37,858 nt of DNA from Caldatribacterium sp964426875 (GTDB lineage: Bacteria; Atribacterota; Atribacteria; Atribacterales; Caldatribacteriaceae): the NCBI GenBank assembly GCA_964426875.1, contig CAYRSB010000022.1:1-37858 (forward strand). Direction: 5' to 3'. Position 1 is the first letter of the stretch, and every line of letters begins with the position of its first letter. Below are positions 22,409-30,405 of the stretch, in pieces. Under the pieces are notes generated by a model, which saw only the letters and a list, made by a program, of their open reading frames with translations, was not told where the DNA came from and ran no database searches. The translations under genes and the position numbers were made by a program.

Positions 22409-24019
22409 TTGTCGTATCTTGCACTCTACCGGAAGTGGAGACCGTACCGCTTTGAAGACATTGTCGGCCAGGATGTAGTGGTTCAACTCCTTGTCAATTC
22501 TCTTGCTACTGAGCGTGTTCCCCACGCTTATCTCTTCTGCGGCCCTCGAGGAGTGGGAAAGACCACAACGGCAAGAGTTCTTGCCATGGCCCTCAACTGC
22601 CACGAGGGTATCACTCCCCAACCTTGTGGAAACTGTTCGTCGTGTCTTGGAATCCGCCAAGGGAGGTCTCTTGATGTTGTAGAGATCGACGCCGCTTCCC
22701 ATCGGGGAATCGACGAAGTACGAGAACTCAGGGAAAACGTAAAGTACACGCCCCTTGAATCTCGTTTTAAAGTGTACATCATTGACGAGGTTCACATGCT
22801 GACTCAAGAGGCCTTCAACGCTCTTTTGAAAACTCTTGAAGAACCACCCCATCACGTGGTCTTTGTCTTGGCCACTACCGACCCAAAACGCTTGCCAGAA
22901 ACTATCCTCTCGCGCTGTGTGAAGCTTGTTTTCAATCCTATTCCTCATGAGGCCATAGTAGGACAGCTCAAAAAAATTGCCTCTCTTGAAGAGGTTGAAG
23001 TAGAGGAGGAAGTATTCCACCTTCTGGCCCGAAAGGCCGACGGTTCCCTCCGGGATGCGGAGAGTCTCTTTGAACAGCTTCTCTCCTGGGGAGAGAAAAA
23101 AGTTGCCCTTTCCCTGGCGGTAAGAGTCCTTCGGGATATAGAGGCAAAAGATCTTGATGCCTTCTTTGAAGCTTTAAAGCGCCAAGGTTTTAAAGAAGTT
23201 CTTCTTTCCTTGGAGGAGTGGATTATCAACGGTCTTGGCCCTGAGGATATTGCCTCGAGTCTTTTGCATTATTTCAGAAACCTCCTTTTGGTGAAAGTGG
23301 TGACTTACAGTCCCGTTTTCGGTCTCTCCAAGGATCGCTGGGAAGAGCTTTCTTCTCTACTTTTGGACGTTTCCCCCGAGGGCCTCAAAAAGGCCTTAGA
23401 TCGTCTGAGAGTTCTTGAGGGAGACCTGCGTCGTTTGCCTCATGCTCGCATTTTACTCGAGCTCGCTCTTCTTGATATAATGAAATGCTTGGAGCAGAGT
23501 TTGGAAAAAAAAGAAGGAGCTTGGGTTTCTACTTCTGAATCCCAGAAGCCTCAGAATCTTTTAAAAGAGCCGGATTTTTGGTCGGAGGTTCTCAAGGAGG
23601 TTAAGCGCTGTAAAATTTCACTCTATGCCTTTTTGCAACTTGCCGAGGTTCGTTTTGAGGAGCCGTCGCGGGTTGTTATAGCTTTTGGTCCGGATTGTCA
23701 GTTCCACAAGGAGAGTGTTGAGCGGCGGGAGAATCTTGAACTTCTGCACAAGGCCCTCCTTCGAGTGAAGGGAGAAGAGTATCGAATTGAGTGCATGTTC
23801 AGAGAGGGAGCAAAGATAGCTCCAGTGACTGCTGTCCCGGAAATGGACAAAGGCAAGGGAGAGGAACGCCGGGAGGATAGAGGGATATTGCTCTCAGAAG
23901 TGGTGGATCTTTTCTCGGGAGCGGTTGTGCACTATGCTCCAGTTGAGGAGCCAAAGGGCGGGTGGGAAGATGCAGAACTGGAAAAATCTGATGAAGGAAG
24001 CCCAGAAGATGCAGGCTAA
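22409..24019 (+). CDS. dnaX: DNA polymerase III subunit gamma/tau
   Basis: Clamp-loader ATPase subunit. It has Walker A GPRGVGKTT (45-53), the zinc knuckle Cys64, Cys73, Cys76, Cys79, Walker B DEVH (126-129), sensor 1 LATTDP and the SRC motif ILSRC. The full product is 536 residues, tau-like, with a C-terminal region after about residue 370 poorly conserved by eye. The TTG start gives the standard MSYLALYRKWRP and is preceded by AAGAGGTG. A run of eight A at 23505-23512, in frame as GAA AAA AAA GAA, is a candidate slippage site that would end a shorter gamma-like form of 376 residues. It overlaps ybaB by 50 bases. Confidence 0.96.
   Translation: MSYLALYRKWRPYRFEDIVGQDVVVQLLVNSLATERVPHAYLFCGPRGVGKTTTARVLAMALNCHEGITPQPCGNCSSCLGIRQGRSLDVVEIDAASHRGIDEVRELRENVKYTPLESRFKVYIIDEVHMLTQEAFNALLKTLEEPPHHVVFVLATTDPKRLPETILSRCVKLVFNPIPHEAIVGQLKKIASLEEVEVEEEVFHLLARKADGSLRDAESLFEQLLSWGEKKVALSLAVRVLRDIEAKDLDAFFEALKRQGFKEVLLSLEEWIINGLGPEDIASSLLHYFRNLLLVKVVTYSPVFGLSKDRWEELSSLLLDVSPEGLKKALDRLRVLEGDLRRLPHARILLELALLDIMKCLEQSLEKKEGAWVSTSESQKPQNLLKEPDFWSEVLKEVKRCKISLYAFLQLAEVRFEEPSRVVIAFGPDCQFHKESVERRENLELLHKALLRVKGEEYRIECMFREGAKIAPVTAVPEMDKGKGEERREDRGILLSEVVDLFSGAVVHYAPVEEPKGGWEDAELEKSDEGSPEDAG
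23491..23548 (+). other. Candidate programmed frameshift or slippage site in dnaX
   Basis: GGAG (23491-23494) lies 10 bases before an A8 run (23505-23512) read as AAA AAA. A -1 shift gives eight new codons and then TGA at 23536-23538 (376-residue product). A one-base deletion in the run would also hit a stop soon after. A 6-bp hairpin (23532-23537 with 23543-23548) lies downstream. The layout resembles E. coli dnaX (upstream Shine-Dalgarno 10 bases from A AAA AAG) and the A-run of Thermus dnaX. Confidence 0.6.
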
Positions 24020-24278
24020 GATCGCCAAAATGCAGGAAGAGCTGAGGCAAAAGACCGTTGAGGTTTCGAGTGGGGGCGGGATGGTGAGAGTCTCTTGCAA
24101 TGGTCAGCAGGAGATCTTGAGCATTACCATAGATCCCGAGCTCCTTGAGGAAAAGGATGTAGAGATGCTGCAGGACCTTATCCTTGTGGCGGTCAACGAG
24201 GCTTTAAATCGATCACGAGAAATGGCTCAGGAAGAGCTTCAGAAAATCACCGGTGGGCTGAATATTCCTGGTTTGTAG
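23970..24278 (+). CDS. ybaB: YbaB/EbfC family nucleoid-associated protein
   Basis: 102-residue DNA-binding protein of the YbaB/EbfC family, which forms dimers that coat or bridge DNA. The N-terminal helix is NLMKEAQKMQAKIAKMQEEL, followed by the core VSSGGGMVRVSCNGQQEILSITIDPELL. ATG 23970 gives the family N-terminus MQNWKNLMKEAQ and has GGTGGGA just upstream; the open frame extends 15 codons further into dnaX. The dnaX-ybaB-recR order is near universal and suggests a link to replication or recombination that is still not understood. Confidence 0.94.
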   Translation: MQNWKNLMKEAQKMQAKIAKMQEELRQKTVEVSSGGGMVRVSCNGQQEILSITIDPELLEEKDVEMLQDLILVAVNEALNRSREMAQEELQKITGGLNIPGL

Positions 24279-24290
24279 AAGGTGAAAGGG

Positions 24291-24920
24291 GTGCAAGAAT
24301 CCTATCCCGAATCATTGGGTCGGGCAATCCGGGCCCTACAGCGGTTGCCTGGCATCGGTCCGAAAACCGCACAACGTCTTGCCTTTTATCTTGTGAAGTC
24401 TCCCTTCGGGGAGCTTGAAGAGCTTCTTGAAGCCCTTCGGGATGTACGTGAAAGGGTCCACTTTTGTAAACAGTGTGGCTTCTTCAGCGAAGAAGAACTC
24501 TGCCATATCTGTCAAGATCCCACTCGGGATAGAAGCACGATTTGTGTTGTAGAGCGTTCCCAGGACATTTTTGCCTTGGAGCGGGCTGGCTTTCGAGGTC
24601 AGTATCACGTTTTGGGAGGTGTCCTTTCCCCGCTTTCTGGCATTGGTCCCGAGGACATTCGTATTCCCCAACTCTTCGAGCGGGTAGAGAGAGAGTCGGT
24701 GAAGGAGGTGATTCTTGCCCTCAATCCTTCAGTGGACGGGGAAGCCACGGCGCTTTTTCTTGCCCAGAAGCTCAGTACTTTCCCCCTCAAGGTGACTCTG
24801 ATTGCCCGGGGGCTGCCCTCGGGTGGAGATTTGGAATTTGCTGATGAAGTAACCCTCACACAGGCTCTGGAAGGAAGAAGAGAAATTCCTATAGAGAGAA
24901 CCAGGAAAGGAGGCTTTTGA
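24291..24920 (+). CDS. recR: Recombination mediator RecR
   Basis: Ring-forming partner of RecO/RecF in loading RecA onto gapped DNA. It has a helix-hairpin-helix LQRLPGIGPKTAQRLAFYL, a zinc finger with Cys59, Cys62, Cys71 and Cys74, and a Toprim domain starting ICVVERSQDIFALERAG, then YHVLGGVLSPLSGIGPEDI. GTG 24291 is preferred because GAAGG lies about 8 bases upstream; GTG 24282 (three codons earlier) lacks a ribosome-binding site. 209 residues from this start. It ends 3 bases before the oxidoreductase operon, which may therefore be cotranscribed. Confidence 0.95.
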   Translation: MQESYPESLGRAIRALQRLPGIGPKTAQRLAFYLVKSPFGELEELLEALRDVRERVHFCKQCGFFSEEELCHICQDPTRDRSTICVVERSQDIFALERAGFRGQYHVLGGVLSPLSGIGPEDIRIPQLFERVERESVKEVILALNPSVDGEATALFLAQKLSTFPLKVTLIARGLPSGGDLEFADEVTLTQALEGRREIPIERTRKGGF

Positions 24921-24923
24921 GTC

Positions 24924-25496
24924 TTGAGTAAGCCCTTGGAGATTCGTTGGCATGGTCGTGGAGGGCAGGGGGTAGTCACCGCTTCTCGTATCCTTGCCGA
25001 TGCTCTTTTACGTGAAGGGAAGTACTTTCAGGCCTTCCCTGAATATGGCCCGGAGCGTATGGGTGCTCCTGTAAAAGCGTACAATCGGGTGAGTGACACT
25101 CCTATCCGAATTCACTCCGGTGTCACCAGTCCCGAGATTGTTGTCGTTGTGGACCCCACCCTTTTGGGTTCGGTGAATGTCCTTGAGGGTCTTGCTGACA
25201 ACGGGGCAGTGGTGGCGAATTTTCCTGGCTCCCCACAAGAACTTCGAAGTCTCATAGGCTTTTTTAGAGGCACGGTGGTGGCCGTTGATGCCTCAAGGAT
25301 TTCTCGGGAGATTCTGGGAAGGGTAGTGGTCAACACCCCAATGCTCGGAGCTTTGTGCCGAGCTTTTTCTGGGGTCAAACTTGAAAACGTCCTTGAGGCA
25401 GTACGAGCGCAATTCGGTGAGAAGCTTCGGGCAGAAGTAGTAGAGAAGAACCTTGCCTGTTTACAAAGAGCGTACGAGGAGGCGCAGGTCGGATGA
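24924..25496 (+). CDS. porG: 2-oxoacid:ferredoxin oxidoreductase gamma subunit (pyruvate type)
   Basis: Gamma subunit of the four-subunit pyruvate:ferredoxin oxidoreductase, which converts pyruvate and CoA to acetyl-CoA, CO2 and reduced ferredoxin. It opens EIRWHGRGGQGVVTASRILADA, diagnostic of this subunit, then FPEYGPERMGAPVKAYNRVS. The TTG start has AAAGGAGG upstream. 190 residues. It overlaps the delta subunit start by 4 bases. The ferredoxin it reduces could feed the FTR-like protein encoded at 21176-21577. Confidence 0.94.
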   Translation: MSKPLEIRWHGRGGQGVVTASRILADALLREGKYFQAFPEYGPERMGAPVKAYNRVSDTPIRIHSGVTSPEIVVVVDPTLLGSVNVLEGLADNGAVVANFPGSPQELRSLIGFFRGTVVAVDASRISREILGRVVVNTPMLGALCRAFSGVKLENVLEAVRAQFGEKLRAEVVEKNLACLQRAYEEAQVG

Positions 25497-25780
25497 GTCA
25501 ACTCAAAAGCTGGAAAGAACTTCCTATGGGTGGCCTTATCCTGGAAGCAGGAAATGCCTGTACCTACAAAACCGGTGACTGGCGGACTGAACGCCCCCAG
25601 GTGGACAAGGCCAAGTGCATCAACTGCTTCTTCTGCTGGGCGTATTGCCCCGATGCCTCCATCGTTGTCGATGCAGATAAGGGAACGATGGAAGGCTTCG
25701 ACTATGATCACTGTAAGGGTTGTGGAATCTGTGCAGGTATCTGCCCCAAACAAGCTATCACCATGGTTCCAGAGCGATAG
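25493..25780 (+). CDS. porD: 2-oxoacid:ferredoxin oxidoreductase delta subunit, ferredoxin-like
   Basis: 95-residue subunit carrying two [4Fe-4S] clusters: CINCFFCWAYCPD and CKGCGICAGICPK supply eight Cys in the classic CxxCxxCxxxCP arrangement. It passes electrons from the TPP site to external ferredoxin. The N-terminal GGLILEAGNACTYKTGDWRTERP is typical of PorD. ATG overlaps porG (ATGA). porA starts 18 bases later. Confidence 0.94.
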   Translation: MSQLKSWKELPMGGLILEAGNACTYKTGDWRTERPQVDKAKCINCFFCWAYCPDASIVVDADKGTMEGFDYDHCKGCGICAGICPKQAITMVPER

Positions 25781-25798
25781 GAAAGCGAGGGAAATACG

Positions 25799-26980
25799 AT
25801 GGCGAAGATCTTAGGTTTGAACGGGAATGCCGCAGTAGCACATGCCATGCGTCAAATCAATCCTCATGTAGTCGCGGCATATCCCATAACGCCCCAGACA
25901 GAGTGTGTGGAACGCTTTGCCGAGTTCGTAAGTGAGGGCCTTGTGGATACGGAATTCGTCACCATAGAGAGTGAGCACAGTGCCCTGAGTGCCTGTATCG
26001 GGGCAGCAGCAGCTGGTGGAAGAGTGATGACTGCCACCTCTTCTCAGGGCCTTGCTCTCATGTGGGAAATGCTCTACATTGCTGCCAGCATGCGTTTACC
26101 CATCGTCATGATGGTCGTCAACCGGGCTCTTTCGGGCAACATCAATATCCACTGCGACCACTCCGACACCATGGGGGCTCGAGATGCAGGGTGGATTCAA
26201 CTTTTTTCGGAAAATGCCCAGGAAGTCTATGACAACACAATCCAGGCAGTGAAGATTGCCGAGGACATGCGAGTCCGGCTCCCGGTCATGGTGACCCAAG
26301 ACGGGTTCATTATCAGTCATGCGGTGGAGCAAGTGGAGATGCTCGAAGACAAAGAGGTACAGAACTTTGTCGGTCCCTATAAGCCTTTCTATCCTCTCCT
26401 TGATGTTAAAAATCCCGTCACCTATGGACCTCTTGACCTTTTTGACTACTACTTCGAGCATAAGCGCTCTGAGATTGAGGCCATCGACAACTGTTTGCCG
26501 GTCATTGAAGAGGTTGCAGAAGCTTTCGGGAAACTCTCGGGGAGAAAATACGGACTTGTGGAAGAGTATTGCCTTGAAGACGCCGAGTACGCTGTGGTGG
26601 CTTTGGGTTCCACCTGTGGAACGGCCAAAGAGGCAGTGGACATGTTGCGAGATCGGGGTAAGAAGGTTGGTCTTCTCAAGATTCGGTGTTTCCGGCCATT
26701 CCCTAAGGAGGCCATCATTCGGGCTCTGGCTCCGCGTAAAGGCGTTGCGGTTCTCGACCGTTCGGTTACCTTCGGAGGCTTTGGAGGGCCGGTTTTCACC
26801 GAAATCCGCTCGGCACTGTATGACCTTTCAGTGCGGCCCCTTATCATCGATTTCTATTATGGCCTTGGAGGAAGGGATATTTACGTGGAGGATATAGAAT
26901 GTGCCCTTGCCCGAATTGAGGAAGTCGTCCAAAGAGGACATGTGGATCAGTACATTGACTATCTTGGTTTGAGAGAGTAA
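25799..26980 (+). CDS. porA: 2-oxoacid:ferredoxin oxidoreductase alpha subunit (pyruvate type)
   Basis: 393-residue alpha subunit with the N-terminal pyrimidine-binding TPP domain (GNAAVAHAMRQINPHVVAAYPITPQTE), ESEHSALSACIGAAAAGGR, and the central ANRALSGNINIHCDHSD-like segment (here VNRALSGNINIHCDHSD) that includes the CoA/substrate region. The C-terminal transketolase-like domain reads FRPFPKEAIIRAL. The match is to pyruvate-type enzymes, though isovalerate-type specificity cannot be excluded by eye. ATG 25799 follows GCGAGGG. Confidence 0.94.
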   Translation: MAKILGLNGNAAVAHAMRQINPHVVAAYPITPQTECVERFAEFVSEGLVDTEFVTIESEHSALSACIGAAAAGGRVMTATSSQGLALMWEMLYIAASMRLPIVMMVVNRALSGNINIHCDHSDTMGARDAGWIQLFSENAQEVYDNTIQAVKIAEDMRVRLPVMVTQDGFIISHAVEQVEMLEDKEVQNFVGPYKPFYPLLDVKNPVTYGPLDLFDYYFEHKRSEIEAIDNCLPVIEEVAEAFGKLSGRKYGLVEEYCLEDAEYAVVALGSTCGTAKEAVDMLRDRGKKVGLLKIRCFRPFPKEAIIRALAPRKGVAVLDRSVTFGGFGGPVFTEIRSALYDLSVRPLIIDFYYGLGGRDIYVEDIECALARIEEVVQRGHVDQYIDYLGLRE

Positions 26981-26994
26981 AGGGGGATAGACCT

Positions 26995-27918
26995 ATGCCG
27001 ACCCTAAAAGAACTGGCCAAGAGACCGGAGCGTATTACGCCGGGACACAGGCTCTGTGCCGGGTGTGGTGCACCAATTGCCGTTCGCCTTATTCTTGCTG
27101 CGGCAGATAAGCCTGTTGTAGTGGCCAATGCTACAGGTTGTCTTGAGGTTTCCACCACTATTTTCCCCTACACCGCTTGGAACGTTCCTTGGATTCACAG
27201 TGCTTTTGAGAATGTTGCAGCGACCATTGCCGGTGTGGAAAGTATGTATCAGGCCAAGCGCAAAAGAGGCGAAATCGATGAGGAGATCTATTTTGTAGCT
27301 TTCGGAGGCGATGGAGGGACATACGACATCGGTCTCCAGGCCCTGTCAGGGGCTTTAGAACGAGGACACCGTTTTCTCTATGTCTGTTACAACAACGAAG
27401 CCTATATGAACACCGGTATTCAGCGCTCGAGTGCTACTCCTCTCGGTGCCTGGACTACTACAAGTCCAGTGGGGAGGGTTGTTCCAGGGAAAACTCAGTG
27501 GCGGAAAAATCTCACCGAAATCGTTGTTGCCCATGGAATTCCCTATGTGGCCCAATCGGTATCTTCGAACTGGCGCGATTTGGTCATCAAGGCCGAGAAG
27601 GCTTTCCATGCCGACGGTCCTTCCTTTATCAACGTTTTGGCTTCCTGTAACCGTGGGTGGCGACACGATCCTTCAGAGACCCTGAAAATCATGCAGCTTG
27701 CCGTCGACTGTTGTGTCTGGCCCCTATACGAGGTGGAGAACGGGGTCTATCGTCTGACCTACAAGCCCAAAGAGAAAAAGCCGGTGGAGGAGTGGCTCAA
27801 GGCCCAGGGACGGTTCCGTCATCTCCTCGCTCCGGAGAACCGGCATCTCCTTGAGACTTTCCAGAAATACGTCGATGTGGAGTGGGAACGCCTCCTCAAA
27901 AAGTGCGGAGAGGCATAA
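26995..27918 (+). CDS. porB: 2-oxoacid:ferredoxin oxidoreductase beta subunit (pyruvate type)
   Basis: TPP-binding subunit, 307 residues. CAGCGAP, NATGC and a later Cys in LASCNRGW are the four ligands of the proximal [4Fe-4S] cluster. The TPP/Mg motif is GDGGTYDIGLQALSGALERG, followed by NNEAYMNTGIQRSSATPLG, typical of pyruvate enzymes. It follows porA by 14 bases and closes the operon; the tRNA-Pro promoter begins 27 bases later. No terminator was recognised between them. Confidence 0.95.
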   Translation: MPTLKELAKRPERITPGHRLCAGCGAPIAVRLILAAADKPVVVANATGCLEVSTTIFPYTAWNVPWIHSAFENVAATIAGVESMYQAKRKRGEIDEEIYFVAFGGDGGTYDIGLQALSGALERGHRFLYVCYNNEAYMNTGIQRSSATPLGAWTTTSPVGRVVPGKTQWRKNLTEIVVAHGIPYVAQSVSSNWRDLVIKAEKAFHADGPSFINVLASCNRGWRHDPSETLKIMQLAVDCCVWPLYEVENGVYRLTYKPKEKKPVEEWLKAQGRFRHLLAPENRHLLETFQKYVDVEWERLLKKCGEA

Positions 27919-27944
27919 AAGAAGAGAATTTGCCTCAATGGCCG

Positions 27945-27972
27945 TTGACAGTAACGACAATTGTGTTACAAT
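27945..27972 (+). promoter_or_regulatory. Promoter of tRNA-Pro
   Basis: Consensus TTGACA, a 16-base spacer and TACAAT (27967-27972) with an extended TGT just before the -10. The tRNA starts 17 bases after the -10. This is the closest match to a housekeeping sigma-70-type promoter in the window. Confidence 0.85.
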
Positions 27973-27989
27973 AAAAAAAGCCTCAATGT

Positions 27990-28067
27990 CGGGGCGTGGC
28001 GCAGCCTGGCAAGCGCACTCGTTTGGGGTGCGAGTGGTCGGCCGTTCAAATCGGCTCGCCCCGACCA
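27990..28067 (+). tRNA. tRNA-Pro (GGG)
   Basis: 78 bases. The acceptor CGGGGCG pairs with CGCCCCG. The D-stem is GCGC/GCGC. The anticodon stem CTCGT/GCGAG encloses loop TTGGGGT, hence anticodon GGG. The T-arm is GGCCG-TTCAAAT-CGGCT, and CCA is encoded. The SDR gene starts 27 bases downstream and may be read from the same promoter. Confidence 0.95.
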
Positions 28068-28094
28068 TTTTCTTCCGCCAAGGGAGGAGACGAA

Positions 28095-28871
28095 GTGAGG
28101 GTTCTTGACCTCTTTCGCCTGGACGGAGAAGTGGCCATTGTCACCGGTGGAGCCCAGGGGTTGGGAGAGCAAATGGCCCTGGGACTTGCCGAAGCCGGAG
28201 CCTCAGTCGTAGTGGCTGATCTTAACCTCGAAAAAGCCCAGAATGTAGCCCAGAATATCCGTTCCCTGGGTGTGGGAGCCGAGGCAGTAAAGGTCGACGT
28301 GACGAAAAAGGACGAAGTAGATGCAATGGTGCAGAAAACCTTAAATCTCTTTGGGAGAGTTGATATTCTCGTGGCTGCGGCAGGGATAGGACAATGGGTG
28401 AAAGCTGAGGAAATGCCTGAAGGAGACTGGAAAAGAGTCCTTGACGTCAATCTTAATGGGGTTTTCTTTTCCTGTCAGGCTGCAGGACACGAGATGCTTA
28501 AACGCCGCAAAGGCAGCATTATCACCATCTCATCGATGTCTGGTCTTGTTGTCAATAACCCTCAAGCTCAGTCCCACTATAATGCCTCTAAGGCTGCTGT
28601 TATTATGCTCACCAAATCTTTGGCGGTGGAGTGGGCTCCCTATAATGTCCGGGTGAACACCATTGCCCCTGGATACATGGAGACCCAACTTGTGGCCGAC
28701 CTCCTCAAGACCCGCCCGGATTATGCCGAGCTCTGGAAAAAGCTTACTCCTATGGGACGTTTAGGGCGTCCCGAGGAAATCAAGGGTCCCTGCGTCTTTT
28801 TGGCCTCCCAGGCTTCCTCGTACCTTACAGGAAGCGTTCTTGTTATGGATGGTGGATACACTACGTGGTAG
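28095..28871 (+). CDS. SDR family NAD(P)-dependent oxidoreductase
   Basis: Classical short-chain dehydrogenase of 258 residues. The nucleotide-binding motif is TGGAQGLG (17-24), with catalytic Asn119, Ser147/149, Tyr162 and Lys166 (YNASK). Asp42 after beta-2 (VVADLN) favours NAD over NADP. The common NNAG stretch reads VAAAG. It resembles gluconate 5-dehydrogenase, KduD and polyol dehydrogenases. With a sugar importer 93 bases downstream, oxidation of a sugar, sugar acid or sugar alcohol is likely, but the substrate is unknown. GTG 28095 has AGGGAGGAG; the longer open frame runs back through the tRNA and is rejected. Confidence 0.88.
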   Translation: MRVLDLFRLDGEVAIVTGGAQGLGEQMALGLAEAGASVVVADLNLEKAQNVAQNIRSLGVGAEAVKVDVTKKDEVDAMVQKTLNLFGRVDILVAAAGIGQWVKAEEMPEGDWKRVLDVNLNGVFFSCQAAGHEMLKRRKGSIITISSMSGLVVNNPQAQSHYNASKAAVIMLTKSLAVEWAPYNVRVNTIAPGYMETQLVADLLKTRPDYAELWKKLTPMGRLGRPEEIKGPCVFLASQASSYLTGSVLVMDGGYTTW

Positions 28872-28964
28872 GGAGGTGAGAGGGGAGCCCCAAAATTTTT
28901 GCTTGCATTCTCTTTTTATCTTCATCAGACAACAAAAAACTTTAAATATGGGGGGATGTGAAGC

Positions 28965-30389
28965 ATGCGTAAGCTTGTTGGTTTGTTTTTGGTTGTGCTC
29001 CTTGTGTGTGGAAGCGCGGTAGCCTTGGCTGAAGTAGCCAACCCAGAGTGGTGGCAAAAGGCGGCGGAACCCTACAAAGGAGTCGTTATTAAAGGAATTT
29101 CCGAGAGTACTCCTCCCTCGAAAGCCATGGTTGAAGTAGCGGCTCCAGAGTTTGAGAAACTCACCGGCATCAAGGTACAGTTTGAAGTGACCTCCTGGGA
29201 TGAAATGTACAACAAGTCTATCCAGGATCTCCAGTCTGGTGCTGGAATTTACGATTTCATCTACGTTGAGCAAGACATCATTTTTGCCTATCTGGCGCAG
29301 AACTGGTTGACTAATCTCGCTCCCTTTATTCAGAACTCTAACATCACCGAGCCAAACTTTGATATCGATGACTTCACAAGCTTTATCAACTACTTCAAGG
29401 ATGCCAAAGGTGATGTTTACGCCATTCCCTTTGAAGCTTTCCTGAAGTCTTACATCTACCGCAAGGACCTCTTTGAGGACCCCGAAATCCAAGCAGCTTT
29501 CAAGGCGAAATACGGATACGACCTTGCGGTTCCGACCACCTGGGAGCAGTACACTGACATTGCCAAGTTCTTCACCGAGTATGGAAAAGAAAAGGGCGTT
29601 GAACTCTATGGTCACGTTGCCCAAGCCAAGACGCACCCCTGTGTAGCCTATGAGATGTGCGAGAGCATCTGGCCGGCGTGGGGTATCTACAACTGGGGTA
29701 TTAATCTTGAAAAGATGAGAGCAAGTGTGGAGAACGGTGGAACCCTAAACAGCGACCAGGCTAAGAAGGCCTTCCGCTGGTACGTGGACATGCTCCAATA
29801 CGCTCCTCCGGGAGTTCGTACCTACACCTGGGATGAGACAGCAGCGGTCTTTGGTGCCGGAAAAGTGGCTCAGGGTCTCATCTACCTGGAGAACCTTGGC
29901 TGGATAGCCCAAGATGAAACCCGTTCGGCGGTGATTGGGAAGATTGGCGTAGCCCTTCCACCCACTGCCCCTGGAGTTATGGATGATGCTAAATCCGGGA
30001 AAGGGTACATCGGCTATTACGATGGTGGAGCCTTGGGTATTCCGCACAGTGCCAAGAACAAGGAAGCAGCTTGGCTCTTCATCCAGTGGTGTGCCCGGAA
30101 GGAGTGGCAGCCAGAGTTTGCAAGACTCGCTACCAGGGTTGTCCGCAAGTCTACCTTTGAAGATCCACTCATTAAAGAGCTCGACGCCAAGATGGGTGGT
30201 TACTTCGCCCTCCTCAAAGATTCTGGCTATCTCTTTGCTGGCGCTCCTGCTTTGCCTATGCACCGTCCGCTCAATGAGCTCTACCTCAAGTGGGTCTCTA
30301 AGGCCGTAGCCGGAGAGGTCTCACCGGAGGAGGCACTCGATAACCTGGCTAAGGAAGTCGATGCTTTGATGGAAGAGTTGGGCTACTGA
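28965..30389 (+). CDS. Sugar ABC transporter substrate-binding protein
   Basis: 474-residue extracellular solute-binding protein of the carbohydrate (CUT1, MalE-like) type. It has a signal peptide ending near ALA (residues 20-22), then the two-lobe fold with GIKVQFEVTSWDEMYNK, YDFIYVEQD, YAIPFEA and GGALGIPHSAKNKEAAWLFIQWCA, a typical C-lobe segment. There is a Cys in the signal peptide but no good lipobox, so soluble periplasmic or otherwise anchored protein is possible. The start has a purine-rich GGGGGGATG site. The ligand is unknown; Trp- and Tyr-rich stretches fit an aromatic sugar-stacking pocket. No confident promoter was seen in 28872-28964. Confidence 0.92.
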   Translation: MRKLVGLFLVVLLVCGSAVALAEVANPEWWQKAAEPYKGVVIKGISESTPPSKAMVEVAAPEFEKLTGIKVQFEVTSWDEMYNKSIQDLQSGAGIYDFIYVEQDIIFAYLAQNWLTNLAPFIQNSNITEPNFDIDDFTSFINYFKDAKGDVYAIPFEAFLKSYIYRKDLFEDPEIQAAFKAKYGYDLAVPTTWEQYTDIAKFFTEYGKEKGVELYGHVAQAKTHPCVAYEMCESIWPAWGIYNWGINLEKMRASVENGGTLNSDQAKKAFRWYVDMLQYAPPGVRTYTWDETAAVFGAGKVAQGLIYLENLGWIAQDETRSAVIGKIGVALPPTAPGVMDDAKSGKGYIGYYDGGALGIPHSAKNKEAAWLFIQWCARKEWQPEFARLATRVVRKSTFEDPLIKELDAKMGGYFALLKDSGYLFAGAPALPMHRPLNELYLKWVSKAVAGEVSPEEALDNLAKEVDALMEELGY

Positions 30390-30405
30390 GTGGAGGTTTC
30401 TACCA

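Noticed and set aside
21993..22424. A 143-codon minus-strand frame over tRNA-Ser and the SRP RNA
   Set aside because: The region is explained by two structured RNAs.
27996..28094. N-terminal extension of the SDR frame through tRNA-Pro
   Set aside because: The extension reads the tRNA; GTG 28095 has a strong ribosome-binding site and starts the Rossmann fold correctly.
28761..29636. A 291-codon minus-strand frame opposite the SDR end and the sugar-binding protein
   Set aside because: It crosses an intergenic region and a signal-peptide gene, with no motif and low-complexity shadow composition.
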